This document shows, in pieces, positions 48,312-60,650 of a DNA stretch of 64,000 nt; positions within the stretch are counted from its first letter, which is position 1; every line of letters begins with the position of its first letter. The stretch is from assembly GCF_963676685.1 (NCBI RefSeq), contig NC_092351.1:43204733-43268732 (forward strand). The letters are read 5' to 3'. Made by a program: the position numbers and the translations under genes. The DNA comes from Mytilus edulis. Lineage: Eukaryota; Mollusca; Bivalvia; Mytilida; Mytilidae. Under the pieces are notes generated by a model. The model was not told where the DNA came from and did not search any database. It was given only the letters and a program-made list of their open reading frames with translations.

Positions 48312-49093
48312 TGTTCCAGACCATATGAGTATTTGGACCGTACGCGTACGGTCCGGCCGACCGTATACGTATATATACTCCTACGGTCCGACCATACGCG
48401 TACGGTCGGACCGTATGAGTATACGCGTATGGTCCATAATGAGCTGACCATACATGTTACTGGATAATATGGGTTACATCTATACAAACATTTATCACAA
48501 TCTTTATTTTTAGTTTTACAAATTGTTATTATTACATAACATGGATAAAATGAACTACCTAACAATTTAAATTAGATATTTGTTTAATTGTATATCTGAA
48601 TCCTATTTTGAAACTCTCGCAAAAGGTGACACTCGCTACAAAAAATATATTTTTCATATTTACATTTTTCAGTTCATGCATGTTCCTTTCGATTAACATT
48701 TTTTTGAAAAGTTGATAAATATTCTAAAGCAATTGTCCTCCCACATTATACGCATTCAATTTCAGTGAGAATAATTGTCATAATTCAATTAGTGTATTAT
48801 GTATTACTGATCTACATGCTAAATACTAGAGAGTTACAGATTTAATTAGCGTGAATTTTTTAAATAGTTAAAATGTAAAGTTTTTATTTCAATTACGAAT
48901 GATTTTTTTTCTATTTATTTAAGAGTTAAGTTATGTTGATCTGTTATATGTATTTGTATCTAGTACAATTGACCAACTCCTTGATATTAGTCAGACCGTA
49001 CGAATACGGTCCGACCGTATGAGTATTTCGAAAAAGTACGCATACGGTCCAGACCGTACGCGTACGGTCTAAATACTCATATGGTCTGGAACA
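48312..49093. mobile_element. 782-bp TIR element in the RT region
   Basis: The left end TGTTCCAGACCATATGAGTA and the right end (its complement, TACTCATATGGTCTGGAACA) are perfect terminal inverted repeats. The match extends inward past ACCGTACGCGTACGGT with one small difference, about 43 bp in all. TATA flanks it at 48308-48311 and 49094-49097 as a 4-bp target duplication. Removing the element and one TATA rejoins the RT frame (ERCVY-KHVYNHF). Sub-terminal DNA is a dense set of CGTACG-type palindromes. No transposase is seen; an open frame at 48263-48565 on the minus strand is a palindrome artefact. Confidence 0.85.
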
Positions 49094-49560
49094 TATATAA
49101 ACATGTTTACAATCACTTTATGCGCAATAATATTTAAACGAAAAATCAGTCAGGCTTTACACGGGGGGATTCAGCGGTTAATAAATTAATTAACATTTCA
49201 AATGATTTTGGGAACTCTTCAAGGCTTTAGATAGCGGTAAAGAAATAAGGGTAGTATTCTGTGATATAAGTAAAGCGTTTGATCGAGTCTTGCATACGGG
49301 ACTGGTATTTAAACTTCAACAAGCGGGCATATCGGGTTCTTTACTAAGGTGGTTTGAAAATTATCTTACAAATAGAGTCCAGCGGGTGGTTATTAACGGA
49401 AGTTCCGAATGGTGATCTGTAAATGCAGGCGTCCCACAATGGTCCATTCTAGGCCCTCTCCTTCTTTTGCTATTTATAAACGATATTGTAGAAGACATTC
49501 AAGCTTAAATTAAGCTATTCGCAGATGACACTTCATTATATATATTATGGTTGACAATCC
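49094..49560 (+). pseudogene. Reverse transcriptase, catalytic part
   Basis: FCDISKAFDRV (about 49257-49290) holds the first catalytic Asp. AGVPQWSILGPLLLLL (about 49424-49470) matches the GVPQGS box with Trp in place of Gly. LFADDTSLY (about 49514-49541) is the catalytic FADD box. Stops at about 49414 and 49506 and a frameshift at about 49225 inactivate it. Confidence 0.75.
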
Positions 49561-50684
49561 AACAGAAACAGCTACAATTTAAAATGACGATCTAGATAAA
49601 ATTTATAATTGGTCAAAAAAATGGCTTATGAATTGTAATGCCCGTAAAACTGAAAGTATGATAATTTCAGAAAAAAAATAGACCCTTTCATCCTCCATTA
49701 AATATGAATTCATAAGAGCTACAAACAGTAAGTAAACACAAATATCTAGGTTTCCCTTTTTCTAACAACGAATCCTGGAACGACCATATTGAATATATAG
49801 TTTCTAAATCTTACAAAAGAATAAATATAATAAGAAAAATGAAAAATGTTCTTGATAGATTTTCACTTGAAAAAAATATACATATCATTTGTTTGCCCAG
49901 TTCTTGAATATGCCGATATCGTTTGGGACTCTCAAAATCAGAATTTAATTGCTAAACTTGAAAATATTCAGCTTGACGCAGCGCGTATCGTCACGGAGGT
50001 CCTAACTTACCAGTATCAACAATTTATATGTTGAAACTCGATGGGAAAAATTATCTGAAAGACGACGCAATCATAGACTAATTCATTATCACAAAATTTT
50101 GAATAATAGAACACCAGAGTATTTTTAAGAGACTTATTGCCTGATTCAGTAGGAAGTAGGCAAGATTATAATACAAGACAAAGAAATAATATTATACAAG
50201 TCAACACACGGACCCATTTATATTCTGAATATTTCATCCCTGCAACAACAAAACAATGGATCACTCTTAATAGCTTAAACATAAGAAAATGCGAATCTCT
50301 ATCATTATTAAAAAACAAATTAGTACCCAAAATAATAAGGTCCCAGCGTATTATTATATAGGACATCGTTTTGGTCAAATTCTTCATGCTCGCTTAAGAA
50401 TGGATTCAAGTTCATTGAATTCTCACCTTTTCGTTCGTAATTTAGTAGACTCTCCAAATTGCCGTTGTGGTGATGTAGAAACAAATTCTCACTTCCAGTT
50501 ATCTTGTCTCATATACACTAATTTAAGATATGAACTGTTAGATTCTGTTTCAGTTCTTCCTGTCCAAGTTAACACAAAAACTTTGCTTTTTGGATCAACG
50601 GTATCTCAGATGAGCAAAATAGGTTTTTTTTTATTTAGTTTGGTGCAGAAATATATTATTAAAAGTAAACGTTTCAACCCTTGA
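49561..50684 (+). pseudogene. C-terminal region of the non-LTR element
   Basis: YISFVCPVLEYADIVWDSQ (49876 on), WEKLSERRRNHRLIHYHKIL, then YNTRQRNN and a last block to 50684. The last block contains CRCGDVETNSHFQLSC (50460-50507), the C-x-C-x8-H-x4-C motif often found at the end of LINE proteins. Frames change at about 50025, 50130 and 50330. Confidence 0.7.
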
Positions 50685-50940
50685 TGTTAATGCTTCATCA
50701 CTCAATAGGAACCCAAGCATTTTACACTGTATACATTACAATAATTCATGTTTATTTAATTTTTTTTTCTCATTAATTTTTTTCTTCTTCTTCTTTCACC
50801 TTTCACCTTTTGCATATTCATATATTTATTACAGAGCATGCCAGGTTTTATATTTATGTATTGTTCAATAAGTGTATTATTTTTGTAAAAGGAGACAGAT
50901 TTGTAAAAGCAAATTGCTTGTTTCTGAATCCTTAATATTA

Positions 50941-52985
50941 ATTTATTTATATAATATCGTTTAATGTTGATTTATCTGAATAAATACTGTTTAAACTAAC
51001 ATCCAGTGGGAACCAATGCATGTATGCACAGGATCCGGACGAGCAAAAAATATAACACGTAATACAAAAGGTAGTTTCTGTATAATGGTAGTGGGTTAAC
51101 AAGAATGGACCGCCAAATTTGTTGGCTTTTCCAAAAAAGATAGGGGAAGACATTTTGACTTAAATAGGGCACAAAAAGCGTTACCTAAATATTTGCCAAT
51201 GTGCAAAGAGCTTGATAAATCCTGCATGATTATTTCACCGTTCCGACATGATGTATCAGAAAATATTTGCATCTTACACAGCCAAACAGACGTCTGTCGT
51301 TAGAATGGGATTTGTGATGGTTGGAAAATGTCAGGTGAACAATAAACTGTTTTACTTAATCAATATATACCTCACTTGTAAATTATTACGACATTTTCAA
51401 TCTTTCAGTCAATTTAATGACTTATCAAACTGCAACAAAACCAGTATGGTTCAAACAAATCGCTTGTGGTCAATCAAAATCTGTTCAGTACGCAACAATG
51501 TCATTCAGAATTGTGTACTACACTACTGTACTGTGCTGACTTGACTGCAATCAAATTACATGAAAAGTACTGAATTAACAGATTTTAAGATACTCGTAAG
51601 ATATTTAAGAAAACGTTATTAAAAGTTTCAGTTTCAACTGGGTGTTGTCAGATACTTGAAAGCAAAGCTTGAACACAGGATCTGTATTTCATCAGATTGA
51701 TATTAACAAGTGCATCCGTACTGCGATCAATTATACTACCGCAGAACAATACCATGCCACGCAAGAGTATTCTATAATAATTCATTATGCATTGGGTTAG
51801 TTGTGCAAGCTGATGACCTCGAAATTGTATAATAATTATACATGTAATTACATGTTTTCAATATATTAATGTTTTGTGATGACTATCATTGTGTTAATAG
51901 CAATGTTTTCAAAAATAAAATGGAAAGATTTCCCGCAGATATATCAATAGCTAAAACTAAAAGGTTTAGATAATACCAATCCAATATCTAAAGGTCTGAA
52001 AACCAGGACTCCGTATAAATTTTAATTAGTTTTGTCATTGCAATGAGAAAAATACTACAAAAAAGAAAATTAAAAGTATTGACATCGGGCTTACTGTGGC
52101 AACAAAAGCTGATAATGACTTGTTCATTTATTTTCATTTTAAATCACTCTACTTGTAATTTCAGAATTGCCAATGTTATCGTTATAACATTGTTTACAGC
52201 AGCCATCGCTCGAAGCCTTGATTGATTAATCTGGATTTTGTTTTCAATTTACTGTGATAATGTGTTGATATTTTACTACCGTGTCTAAATTACTCCATGC
52301 AGTGACAATGTTTGTATTATTTTATCATGTAAGATGACTATCAATGGCTTTGCAATAACAGAGGAGACTACCTTGGTACCATGAAACTACACCGACAACT
52401 ACTCTATCAAAACATATGTTTATTTATCAACTAATATCAAATCAGTATTATTGAACTGTTCGTTATTTAATTAATTCATCGAAAACTATCTAAATCACAA
52501 ATAGTTGCATCAACCAGTAGGACGTAACATAATTGTTCAACCTTTTTGTTTGATATGTTGAACTTTATGCGTGGTTTGGCAAGATAAAATTTCTAAGTAA
52601 GAATCTTCACCTTTGAGAATTGGACATCAAGGTAAAAGGCATTGCCATTTTCTGTGAACAATATTTATTTAATAAACGACTCATAAACATTCAAATGTAA
52701 TTATGTTCTTAAACACCACTCACTCGTTAAGTCAAACCAAAATATAAACAAGTATTCATGATGACACTAACAGAGGGAGAATATTTTTTTGTATTTGGAA
52801 ATGAATGCAATCAACTTAAAGAAAACAATTTCATTTAAATTGAATTCCAAGTCATTCAATTTTCATATGCTATTAGACATGTTATATACTGGATTATGTA
52901 TGCCACTTTACTAACATTGTGTATATCTTCTCGTGTAGTATGCAATATCGCCTCAGCTTAATTACAAACATCTAAACAAAATTGT
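50941..52985. other. No recognised gene
   Basis: Short open frames at 50947-51153 (minus), 51248-51544 (plus) and 52043-52225 (plus) show no domain. AT-rich; nothing else is supported. Confidence 0.45.
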
Positions 52986-52989
52986 ACAC

Positions 52990-54400
52990 TGTAATTAAAG
53001 CAAGTGTTTCAATTGTTTTACTATAGTAATTTTGGGACCCTTTATAGCTTGCTGTTTATTGTGAGAAAATGTTCTGTGTCGAAGGTTGTACTTTGACCTA
53101 TGAATGTTAACTCTTCATACATTGTGACTTGGATGGAGAGTTGTTTAATTGGCACTCAAATCATATCTTTTTATTTATAACGATTATTGTCAACAAAAAA
53201 GAACTAAAATATAAACACTATAAATTATCTTGACATCCGTTAGACCAGCAACAAAAATATGCATATAAAAGAACAATCACCGTCAACTTCAGACCTAGAA
53301 TGTTCAGAATCAGTTGAAAGCAGGGAGGTTAGTAGCTTGGTTGCTTGTGTATTCTAGTTGTGAAGATATCTTTCATATTTTTTGTTTGTTTTGACCAGTG
53401 GTTTTCTTTTTTGAATCATTTAACCATTACATGAATGTCATGCCTTTTATAACTTACGTACGACACGGATTTTGTCATGACAGTGCCTATCATAGCTAAT
53501 AAGATATCACTCCTTTAATCAATACACAATAATTTCTTGAAATATAGATATGAGATTTTCTCGTTTCTCGTTTTTTTAAATTTTTAAATAAATTTCCCGT
53601 TTGAATGATTTTATACTAGTATTTTTGGGAGCCCTTTATAACTCGCTGATCGATGAGAACAAAGGGTCCGTGTTGAAAACCGTACTTTGTCCTATAATGA
53701 TTAACTTTTACTAATTTTGACTTGGATGGAGAGTTGTCTCATTGGCACTCATACCATATTTTCTTATATCTATACACAATAATATCTTGTGTTCAGTAGT
53801 TGCCGTTTGTTGATGTGGTTCATTTGTTACCTGTTTTTAATATAGATAATGCCGTTGGTTTTCCCGTTTTAATGGTTTTACACTAACATTTTTGGGAGCC
53901 CTTTTAAGCTTGCTGTTCGGTGTTAGCCAAGGCTCCGTGTTGAAGACCATAGTTTGACCTATAATGGTTTAATTTCATTAATTGTGACTTGGATGGAGTG
54001 TTGTCTCATTAACAATCATACCACATATCCTTTATATATACACAATAATTTCTTCAAATATAGACATGAGTGTTTCTCGTTTCTTTCATATATTTGACCG
54101 TTGATTTCCCTTTTGAATGGTTTATCTGGCCTTTTTAACTTTTTTGAATTCGAGCGTCACTGATGAGTCTTTTGTAGACGAAACGCGCGTCTGGCGTATA
54201 TACTAAATTTAGTCTCGGTTATCTATGATGAGTTTATTTACGCGAGTCTTTTTGTTTAGCCTTTACATCTTGCTGTTTGGTGTAAGCCAATGCTCCTTGT
54301 TGAAGACAGTACTTCGTCCTATTATAATTTTCTTTTACAAATTGTGACTTGGATTGAGAATTGTCTTTTTCGCACACATAACACATTTTCTTAGATCTAT
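52990..54400 (+). repeat. Cluster of four copies of a GACTTGGATGGAGAGTTGTC repeat
   Basis: Copies at about 52990-53170, 53560-53760, 53800-54030 and 54240-54400, all on the plus strand. Each has GGAGCCCTTT or a related string, GTTGAAGACC-like and TTGTGACTTGGATGGAGAGT, and an ATACCATAT-like end. They form a diverged subfamily of the GGTGACCTATAGTTG family. A copy of the GACGAAACGCGCGTCTGGCG family sits between the third and fourth (54126-54245). Confidence 0.65.
54126..54245 (+). repeat. Interspersed repeat, GACGAAACGCGCGTCTGG family
   Basis: A plus-strand copy: TTCGAGCGTCACTGATGAGT, then GACGAAACGCGCGTCTGGCG and GTATCTATGATGAG-like right end. Confidence 0.7.
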
Positions 54401-55279
54401 ATAGTCCAGTTATGATGATAGTAACTAATATTTTTCGTAAATTGTGCAGTTCTTCGCCAAGGCATTTACAATTATATCATACCTCATCGTAACTGCATAT
54501 GTTGAATCCTATTGAAGGTTGTATCCACTTTTTTGTAGAGTGCTCTTCCTCAATGGACCAATCTTGAGGTATTTTGTTTTTAAGATAAGAAGTTTTACTG
54601 ATTTAACTTCAAAACGTTGGTGAATAAGATCTTGCGTATGCATTTGGGCAAAGGATAGAAATAAAAAGTTTCTGTACCATTGTTCACAACATTACAAAAG
54701 ATTCACAACGCAAAGGTGCTTCTCAAATTCTCACTCATGCTAGTCGTTACATTATAAATATTTACATAAATGTAGTTATTTTTAAAACTATAAGAAAGAA
54801 GCATACTATCAAAAGCATATAGATGATACTGTCTATATTTTAAAGAAGAAGCAAATTGTCTGTAAATGAAAATAACCCATTAAAAATTTGTTTCGTCCAC
54901 ATACCTTTATAATTTTCCTTCATAAAGTATATGTCAAATCCATAAAATCGAATGTCAGAAACCTATCAAGCTTTATGACCAAAAGGGACGTAAACTTTAA
55001 GAATAGCGAAACAATCAAAGGTCATATTTGCATGAGGGATCTCAACCTAAGTTTATATTAATTTGTTAATTTGTTAGCAGGACATGTTACAACTGTTTGC
55101 TTTATTAATCATGTCAGTGGTGAAGCTGACTAATGGACGGATCACCCTTGTAATTTGGGAATATCAGTTCACAAACAGCTGTATCGACCCAGTCTTTTAA
55201 AATGATTAAAATTATAACACACTGTTGACTGCTGTATCCCTATTTTTGACATTTTTAACTTTTAGGTCTGTTTGTTTTG
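54401..55279. other. No recognised gene
   Basis: AT-rich sequence without a supported feature. Confidence 0.4.
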
Positions 55280-55510
55280 TTCACACATCGTTGTCAATAT
55301 AATGGAATTTGATGCGAAAGTGAAATATTTAGCTAGCTTTAAAACCAGGTTCAATCCATTTTCTACCCCAGCTATGTATGTACCAAGTCAGGAATATGAC
55401 AGTTGTTATCCAGTCGCATACTGTATTTGAGCTTTTAATTTTGACATTTGATTAGGGACTTTCCTTTTTTAGTTTCCCTCGGTGTACAGTGTTTTTGTAA
55501 TTTTACTTTT
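55280..55510 (+). repeat. Interspersed repeat, AAGTCAGGAATATGACAG family
   Basis: A plus-strand copy: ATCGTTGTCAATATAATGGA, AAATATTTAGCTAGCTTTAA, GTACCAAGTCAGGAATATGA, GTATTTGAGCTTTTAATTTT. Confidence 0.7.
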
Positions 55511-56257
55511 CAAAGAGGACAACACATAATAAATTTGGTGCGACGATACACTTTTCGAGATTTATCTTCATCATAAACACTTCGATTCAAATTTTTAACA
55601 GCGTATATTGTTAAGGTTTTGTTTCTCTTTGTTTGCATTTTAAGTGTATGTCTTCCGATTGGTTTGTTCATAACTGCGTTCTGTTCTAACATTGAACCGG
55701 GACTACCATTAAACTGAGTTCCACTGTTCATATTGTTTGATCATTCCACATTTGCTAGAGGTATATGAGGAGGCTTGAGATCTTAAAAATCATGTTAAAT
55801 TCCGCCACGTATTGCGCCTGTCCCAAGTCCAAGTCCGGAACCTCTAGTGTTTGTTAATGTTTCTGTATTTTAATGTTTGGGTGCGGGATTTTCTCGCTGC
55901 GTTGCACCTTTTGACTTGTTATTTTAATAACAGTTACACATGTCACAGTTTACAATTATTTTCAACTTTCATTTAACTATATTTGAATCAATCATACCCC
56001 ATAAATTCTCTTCACGCACGTAGAATTGAAAGTTTCCGATGGACGAGAATGAAGCTGATAGAACAATTAATATTCAACTATACAACAGCTCTGTATAAGT
56101 TAAACATTACATGGATTGATTTTATAGGGTGAATGATTGGATTATCAATAGCATATTTCAAGTCACTCTATAACAAAGAGATTTTATTTCACACTCATTA
56201 TTGGACCTGGATTGAGCGATCAAACTATTTTGTGAGTAATTATACCTTAATTTATAA

Positions 56258-56520
56258 GTTTTAAGCTTTTTAAATATATACGGTATATGTTTGTGCTTTT
56301 TAAATATATACTGTATATGTTTGTGCTTTTTAAATATATACTGTATATTTTGGTGCTTTTTTAAATATATATTTAATAATTGTATAGGTTTCAGCTTTTT
56401 AAATGTATATTGAATATTTGTAGAGTTTCAGCTTTTTATGTGTATATTGTAAATTTGAATAGGTTTCAGCTATTTAAATGTATACTGCGATGGTTTCAGC
56501 TTTTTAAATTTGTATTGGTG
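56258..56520 (+). repeat. Short tandem repeat of about 30 bp
   Basis: Units like GCTTTTTAAATATATACTGT plus ATATGTTTGT, three well kept at 56266-56350 and several diverged (TTTCAGCTTTTTAAATGTAT) to about 56515. The surrounding sequence, 55511-57790, shows nothing else but an A/C-rich run near 56830-56850. Confidence 0.7.
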
Positions 56521-57794
56521 TAGTATGCAATGTTTTGGAGACTAGGATAACATAGTCATATAAATTATATAGAGAAATACAAACTTTGATTAAATCAAAG
56601 CTAGTAAATCTATTTGACACTTAAATATGAGCTATTTTGCCTAAGCTAATAAGAAAGGAGTAGTCTTTTAATTTAAATGAACAATAAAGTTATGCGTAAG
56701 ACTATGTTTATAAAAAAACTTTTTTTCCAGAAAATCAACATATTTGCATGTAAATAGTCCTTTAATGTTGTACCGTTGATATTGCCGATACGTTCACACG
56801 GATCACAAATTAACCCGACTCCTTTTTTCTCCCCCCTCCCAAAAAAAAAAATAATCGAAACAAAAGAAATTAGAACTTTATTGAATAAGGTATCAAATCT
56901 GTCTGCAAATCAAAAATAAGTACAATGAAACATATAGAAACTTTATTTGTATAAAGATCATTTGTTTCAGTGATGTACATAAACCGTTGTTGTAGCCGTT
57001 TTCAGACAAACAGTCTATTAGTTCTTTGTTTTGCTGTTTCATAAAAGTTTTTTTAATTCTTTTAACACAATATGCAACCAGTTATATTAAAGATTTTTAC
57101 AATAAAATCTTTTTTTTTTGTAATTTGGTACGGGGTTTTCAAGGTCAGGAAATCCATATGTGAGATGTCAATGACTTATTTTACATGATTGTACTACAAT
57201 AAGAACGACCAACCTTTATTTCAAGTCACTTTTCTTGAAATGACAGATAGTTTGTCCCCTGCAGTTTCGTGTAATATTCTCATTATAAGAATCTAAATTC
57301 GACTTATCACATTAATGAAGATCAAAGAGCTCTATTTATTATCCAATCGTTGATTAAATCAACAAAGATCTCTTGTTTTGTCACTTCGAATGACTATCAT
57401 CATACATATGTTTCCGGTAAAATGACATACAATTACGTATCATAGAGACGAAAATGAAATAATATATGTTCATGTACATTTGTTAACAAGACATGCTTGA
57501 ACAAACGTATGGTAGTCAAAACTTTTGAAGATCAACCTTATTATTTTTTTTCTATTAGTTATAAATGTTCCATATTGAGATACTTCATTCTAATCCGTTT
57601 TGAAAATATACTATTTTCATCAGTAAATTGTAGTCTGGAGATCAGATAAAAATATATAATTTAATGTTTTTTGTGTAAATTTTGCTTGTTTATACTCAAT
57701 CAGCCAAATAAAGGTTGAAACTTATTCAGTTAATACTCAGTTAATTAGACAGTTTTGGCCTAGTGATACATTTGGGTTTGATACCAAAAACATT

Positions 57795-57892
57795 TCTATA
57801 TGAGCGTCACTGATGAGTCTGATGTAGACGACACGCGCGTCTCGCGTACTAAATTATAATCCTGGTTCATTTGATAACTATTCTATTTGTTT
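57795..57892 (+). repeat. Interspersed repeat, GACGAAACGCG family (right half)
   Basis: ATGAGCGTCACTGATGAGTC, GACGACACGCGCGTCTCGCG and AATTATAATCCTGGTTC. The left half is missing. From 57893 to 58719 no feature is seen. Confidence 0.65.
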
Positions 57893-58719
57893 TGGCTCAA
57901 AAGTTTTTGGTCTCCTGCATATGTGGTGAAGGTTTTTCTAGAAACACCTTTTGTGTGCATTGAAATTGATATTATACGCGTAATATGCAGTATTTCATAA
58001 TAATCAGGTTTTGATCCAAAAACAAATGTTTGCTGCATTTAACAGAATTAGCAACACGAAGGGTATAACAAGTAAACTCGACAAGAAATGCTTAGGTTGT
58101 TGGAGACCCTTTGATTACTCCGGTTAATGATTAGGTTCGTATTGCTCTGTTTACGTTGTCCACGTCATAATCTGACCAAAAGTTTGCCTGATTTATCAAT
58201 TCTAAAAAAGCAGGCAATGCCATGAAGTTGAGTTTAAATTGAAAATATAATCCTTATTTTTAATTATCGTTTTGTGATTTTATATAAAATAGTCACATTT
58301 GTTCACACCAAAAATTTAATTCAGGTAACTTGGGGATCTTTCGCCATCTTGGATTTTAATATAGCAGAAAGGGGTTGACCTAGTTTTAATTAAATAAGCA
58401 TCGTTCGAAACAGCCGTGCAATTATTTTGTCGTCTAAAACATTTGAATTAAATGAAGAACATTTAATTTATCTGACTTATCTTATAAAAACAATATTCTG
58501 CATTGATTTATTATCTTTACATGTTTTAAGCTTCTGAGATATATAGGGATATAACTCGGATAGTCTGATTTTATCAGGACATGTACCGTTATGTTTGTCT
58601 ATATTGAATTATAGCGAAAGTCAATCTATGATTTGTTAACTGTGTTACTACACACATAAGATTACCTCAAGTTTACTTTAATTCTTTTATGAATATTTTG
58701 TAAGAGTTATTTTTGTCTA

Positions 58720-58870
58720 CGTTTGAAAATGTCTGTACCAGGTCAGGAATTTGACAGTGGTTGTCTTTTCGTTTGATGTATTTTATCATTTGATTTTGCC
58801 ATTTGATTAGGGACTTCCGTTTTGAATTTTCTTTGGAGTTCAGTATTTTTGTGATTTTACTTTTTTCATA
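58720..58870 (+). repeat. Interspersed repeat, AAGTCAGGAATATGACAG family
   Basis: TGTCTGTACCAGGTCAGGAA, TTGATTTTGCCATTTGATTA, CAGTATTTTTGTGATTTTAC. Confidence 0.65.
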
Positions 58871-59106
58871 TATCTAAATTTGTGGAGAGGTCGGATCACT
58901 TTGACCAGAGGTAAGCAACTGAAAGACTTAATACCCCATCCTTTTCATATATTTTGATAAAACCACATACATAACATATCAGTTTTTTGTTCACAAACAT
59001 AAATATATGGAGATTTTCCAAATATCTGATATATTTACGATTGTAGTTTTAATCATATTTAAGTAACAAAAATCGGTATTATTGTTCCCCTTCCCTCACC
59101 GTTACT

Positions 59107-59660
59107 CCCGAGGTGGCTCGGGCGTATTCGAAGTTTCTATCAGAATTGCCGTATTTTTGGTTATTTTATTCTTTAAAGAAAATGAATCAAATTGGTCGAA
59201 AAAAAATAGGGGGTCACGGACCATTTAAGCTCAAAATTTTACTTTTAAACAGGTATGTAAAAGGGACCATTTTTCAATGAAATGATAGGGGAAATAGAGG
59301 TGTTGACATATTTTTTTCGGAATATCAAAAAAACGTTCTATGACAATTGTTCCAAATCTGTAATTTGAAAAGCTGGAATACAGCTTCAAAGAATGAGCCA
59401 ATAAAAAACATAGGTCACCGATAAGGGAAAAATATATTTTGCCTTACAACCCAAATTTTGGCGGGAAAATGGTAAAAATGGATGAAATGTCATTTTGACC
59501 CTTTAAAAAATACCGATAATAACGAAAATATTCTATTAGTCACATAACTACAATGATTTAATATTTCTAATCAATCAAAATATTAAAAAAAATTACGACA
59601 AATACTTTTGTAATTCATGCGTGAAATTATGCGCAGTCGAATAGTCCCGAGCCACCTTAA
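59107..59660. mobile_element. MITE with AGGTGGCTCGGG terminal inverted repeats
   Basis: The left end AGGTGGCTCGGG (59111-59122) and its continuation TATTCGA are mirrored at 59633-59657 (TCGAATAGTCCCGAGCCACC). TTAA is present at the right end (59657-59660) but not intact at the left. About 550 bp, non-coding, including a GGCGGGAAAATGG segment. Confidence 0.65.
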
Positions 59661-60029
59661 GCCGTAATTAAATTTGACGGACAACACGAATGGTCATTTT
59701 TAACCTTTTCCGGTAATGTCATAGATGGCATTTAGAACTGTGGCAAGGGGCAATTAAGATCGCATTTTATGACATTTACTATTTTCTGAATGCCAAATAA
59801 TGTCTTTCCATCAATGTAGTAAATCATCATTTTTGCTGAAAAGTAATGACCATCGTATTAAATTGATCTCAAGAGATTTTTTTTTTTTATTAGTTATCAC
59901 AAACCTTAATAATTTACATATATTTAAACAGAAAATGGGTCTATTAATAAAGATTAATTGACCATATTTCAAATCTGATTTTGTATTGTCTAGACAATCG
60001 ACGGGCTGCAAATAGGAGCTAGGTTAAGC

Positions 60030-60210
60030 TAAGTAAAACATGTTTAATCTACCATTTTCTACACAAAGAAATACTTATACTAAGTCAGGGATATGACAGT
60101 TGTTTTTCTAATCGTTTGATGTGTTTTGGGGCATTTGATTTTTCCATTTATAAGGGATTTACCGTTTTGAATTCTTCTTAGAGTTCGGTATTTTTGTTAT
60201 TTGAATTTGT
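60030..60210 (+). repeat. Interspersed repeat, AAGTCAGGAATATGACAG family
   Basis: ACTAAGTCAGGGATATGACA, GTTTGATGTGTTTTGGGGCA, GAGTTCGGTATTTTTGTTAT. Confidence 0.6.
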
Positions 60211-60429
60211 GCAGTATGAAATGTTCTATGGCATCAACATTAAGGCTTAGTAATGAAATTCTAAGTAGTCTTATTGTTTCACTTATTGGTTATTTTGAGG
60301 AACTCATACATGATTGGAAAATGAAATACAATTAAAGTTAATTTACACATTATCATTATTATAAAAATACGGTACTCATTAACACTCCTATGTTATCACA
60401 TTGACCTATTTTATCCATTTGATTTGCCC

Positions 60430-60650
60430 ATCCAATATTGCCAACACAATGGAACTGTAATACACAACAGTCATACAGGTGGGATGTTTAGCTAGCTATA
60501 ACATCAGGATTAACCTACAATTTTCGTCGGGAAAGAGCGGTATAAAATCAAGTTATATGATAGTTGGTTTCTATTTGTTCCGTTGTTTGATCATTTCTAT
60601 AGCGTTTGATTTTTTCTTATGGAATTCCTTTATTTGATTTTTGTTGGAGT
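60430..60650 (+). repeat. Interspersed repeat, AAGTCAGGAATATGACAG family (diverged)
   Basis: CAACACAATGGAACTGTAAT, GATGTTTAGCTAGCTATAAC, TCAAGTTATATGATAGTTGG. From 60651 to 61547 no other feature is supported. Confidence 0.5.

Larger units (their letters stand above)
45660..50940 (+). mobile_element. Decayed non-LTR retrotransposon (CR1/Rex-like), near full length
   Basis: Order of parts: a 2A-like motif, endonuclease, linker, reverse transcriptase, and C-terminal region with a Cys/His motif. It then has a 3' UTR ending near 50940 (TTGTAAAAGGAGACAGATTT and GCTTGTTTCTGAATCC). Many stops and frameshifts are present. Two later insertions interrupt it (47452-47655 and 48312-49093). A further roughly 500-bp non-coding stretch at 46650-47150 between endonuclease and linker is probably another insertion or a strongly decayed part. 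Clade placement is by overall style (GVPQxSILGPLL, LFADD, WEKLSERRRNHRL) and is not certain. Confidence 0.8.

Noticed and set aside
48263-48565. Minus-strand 100-codon open frame
   Set aside because: It crosses the LINE/TIR-element border and reads the palindromic block; an artefact.
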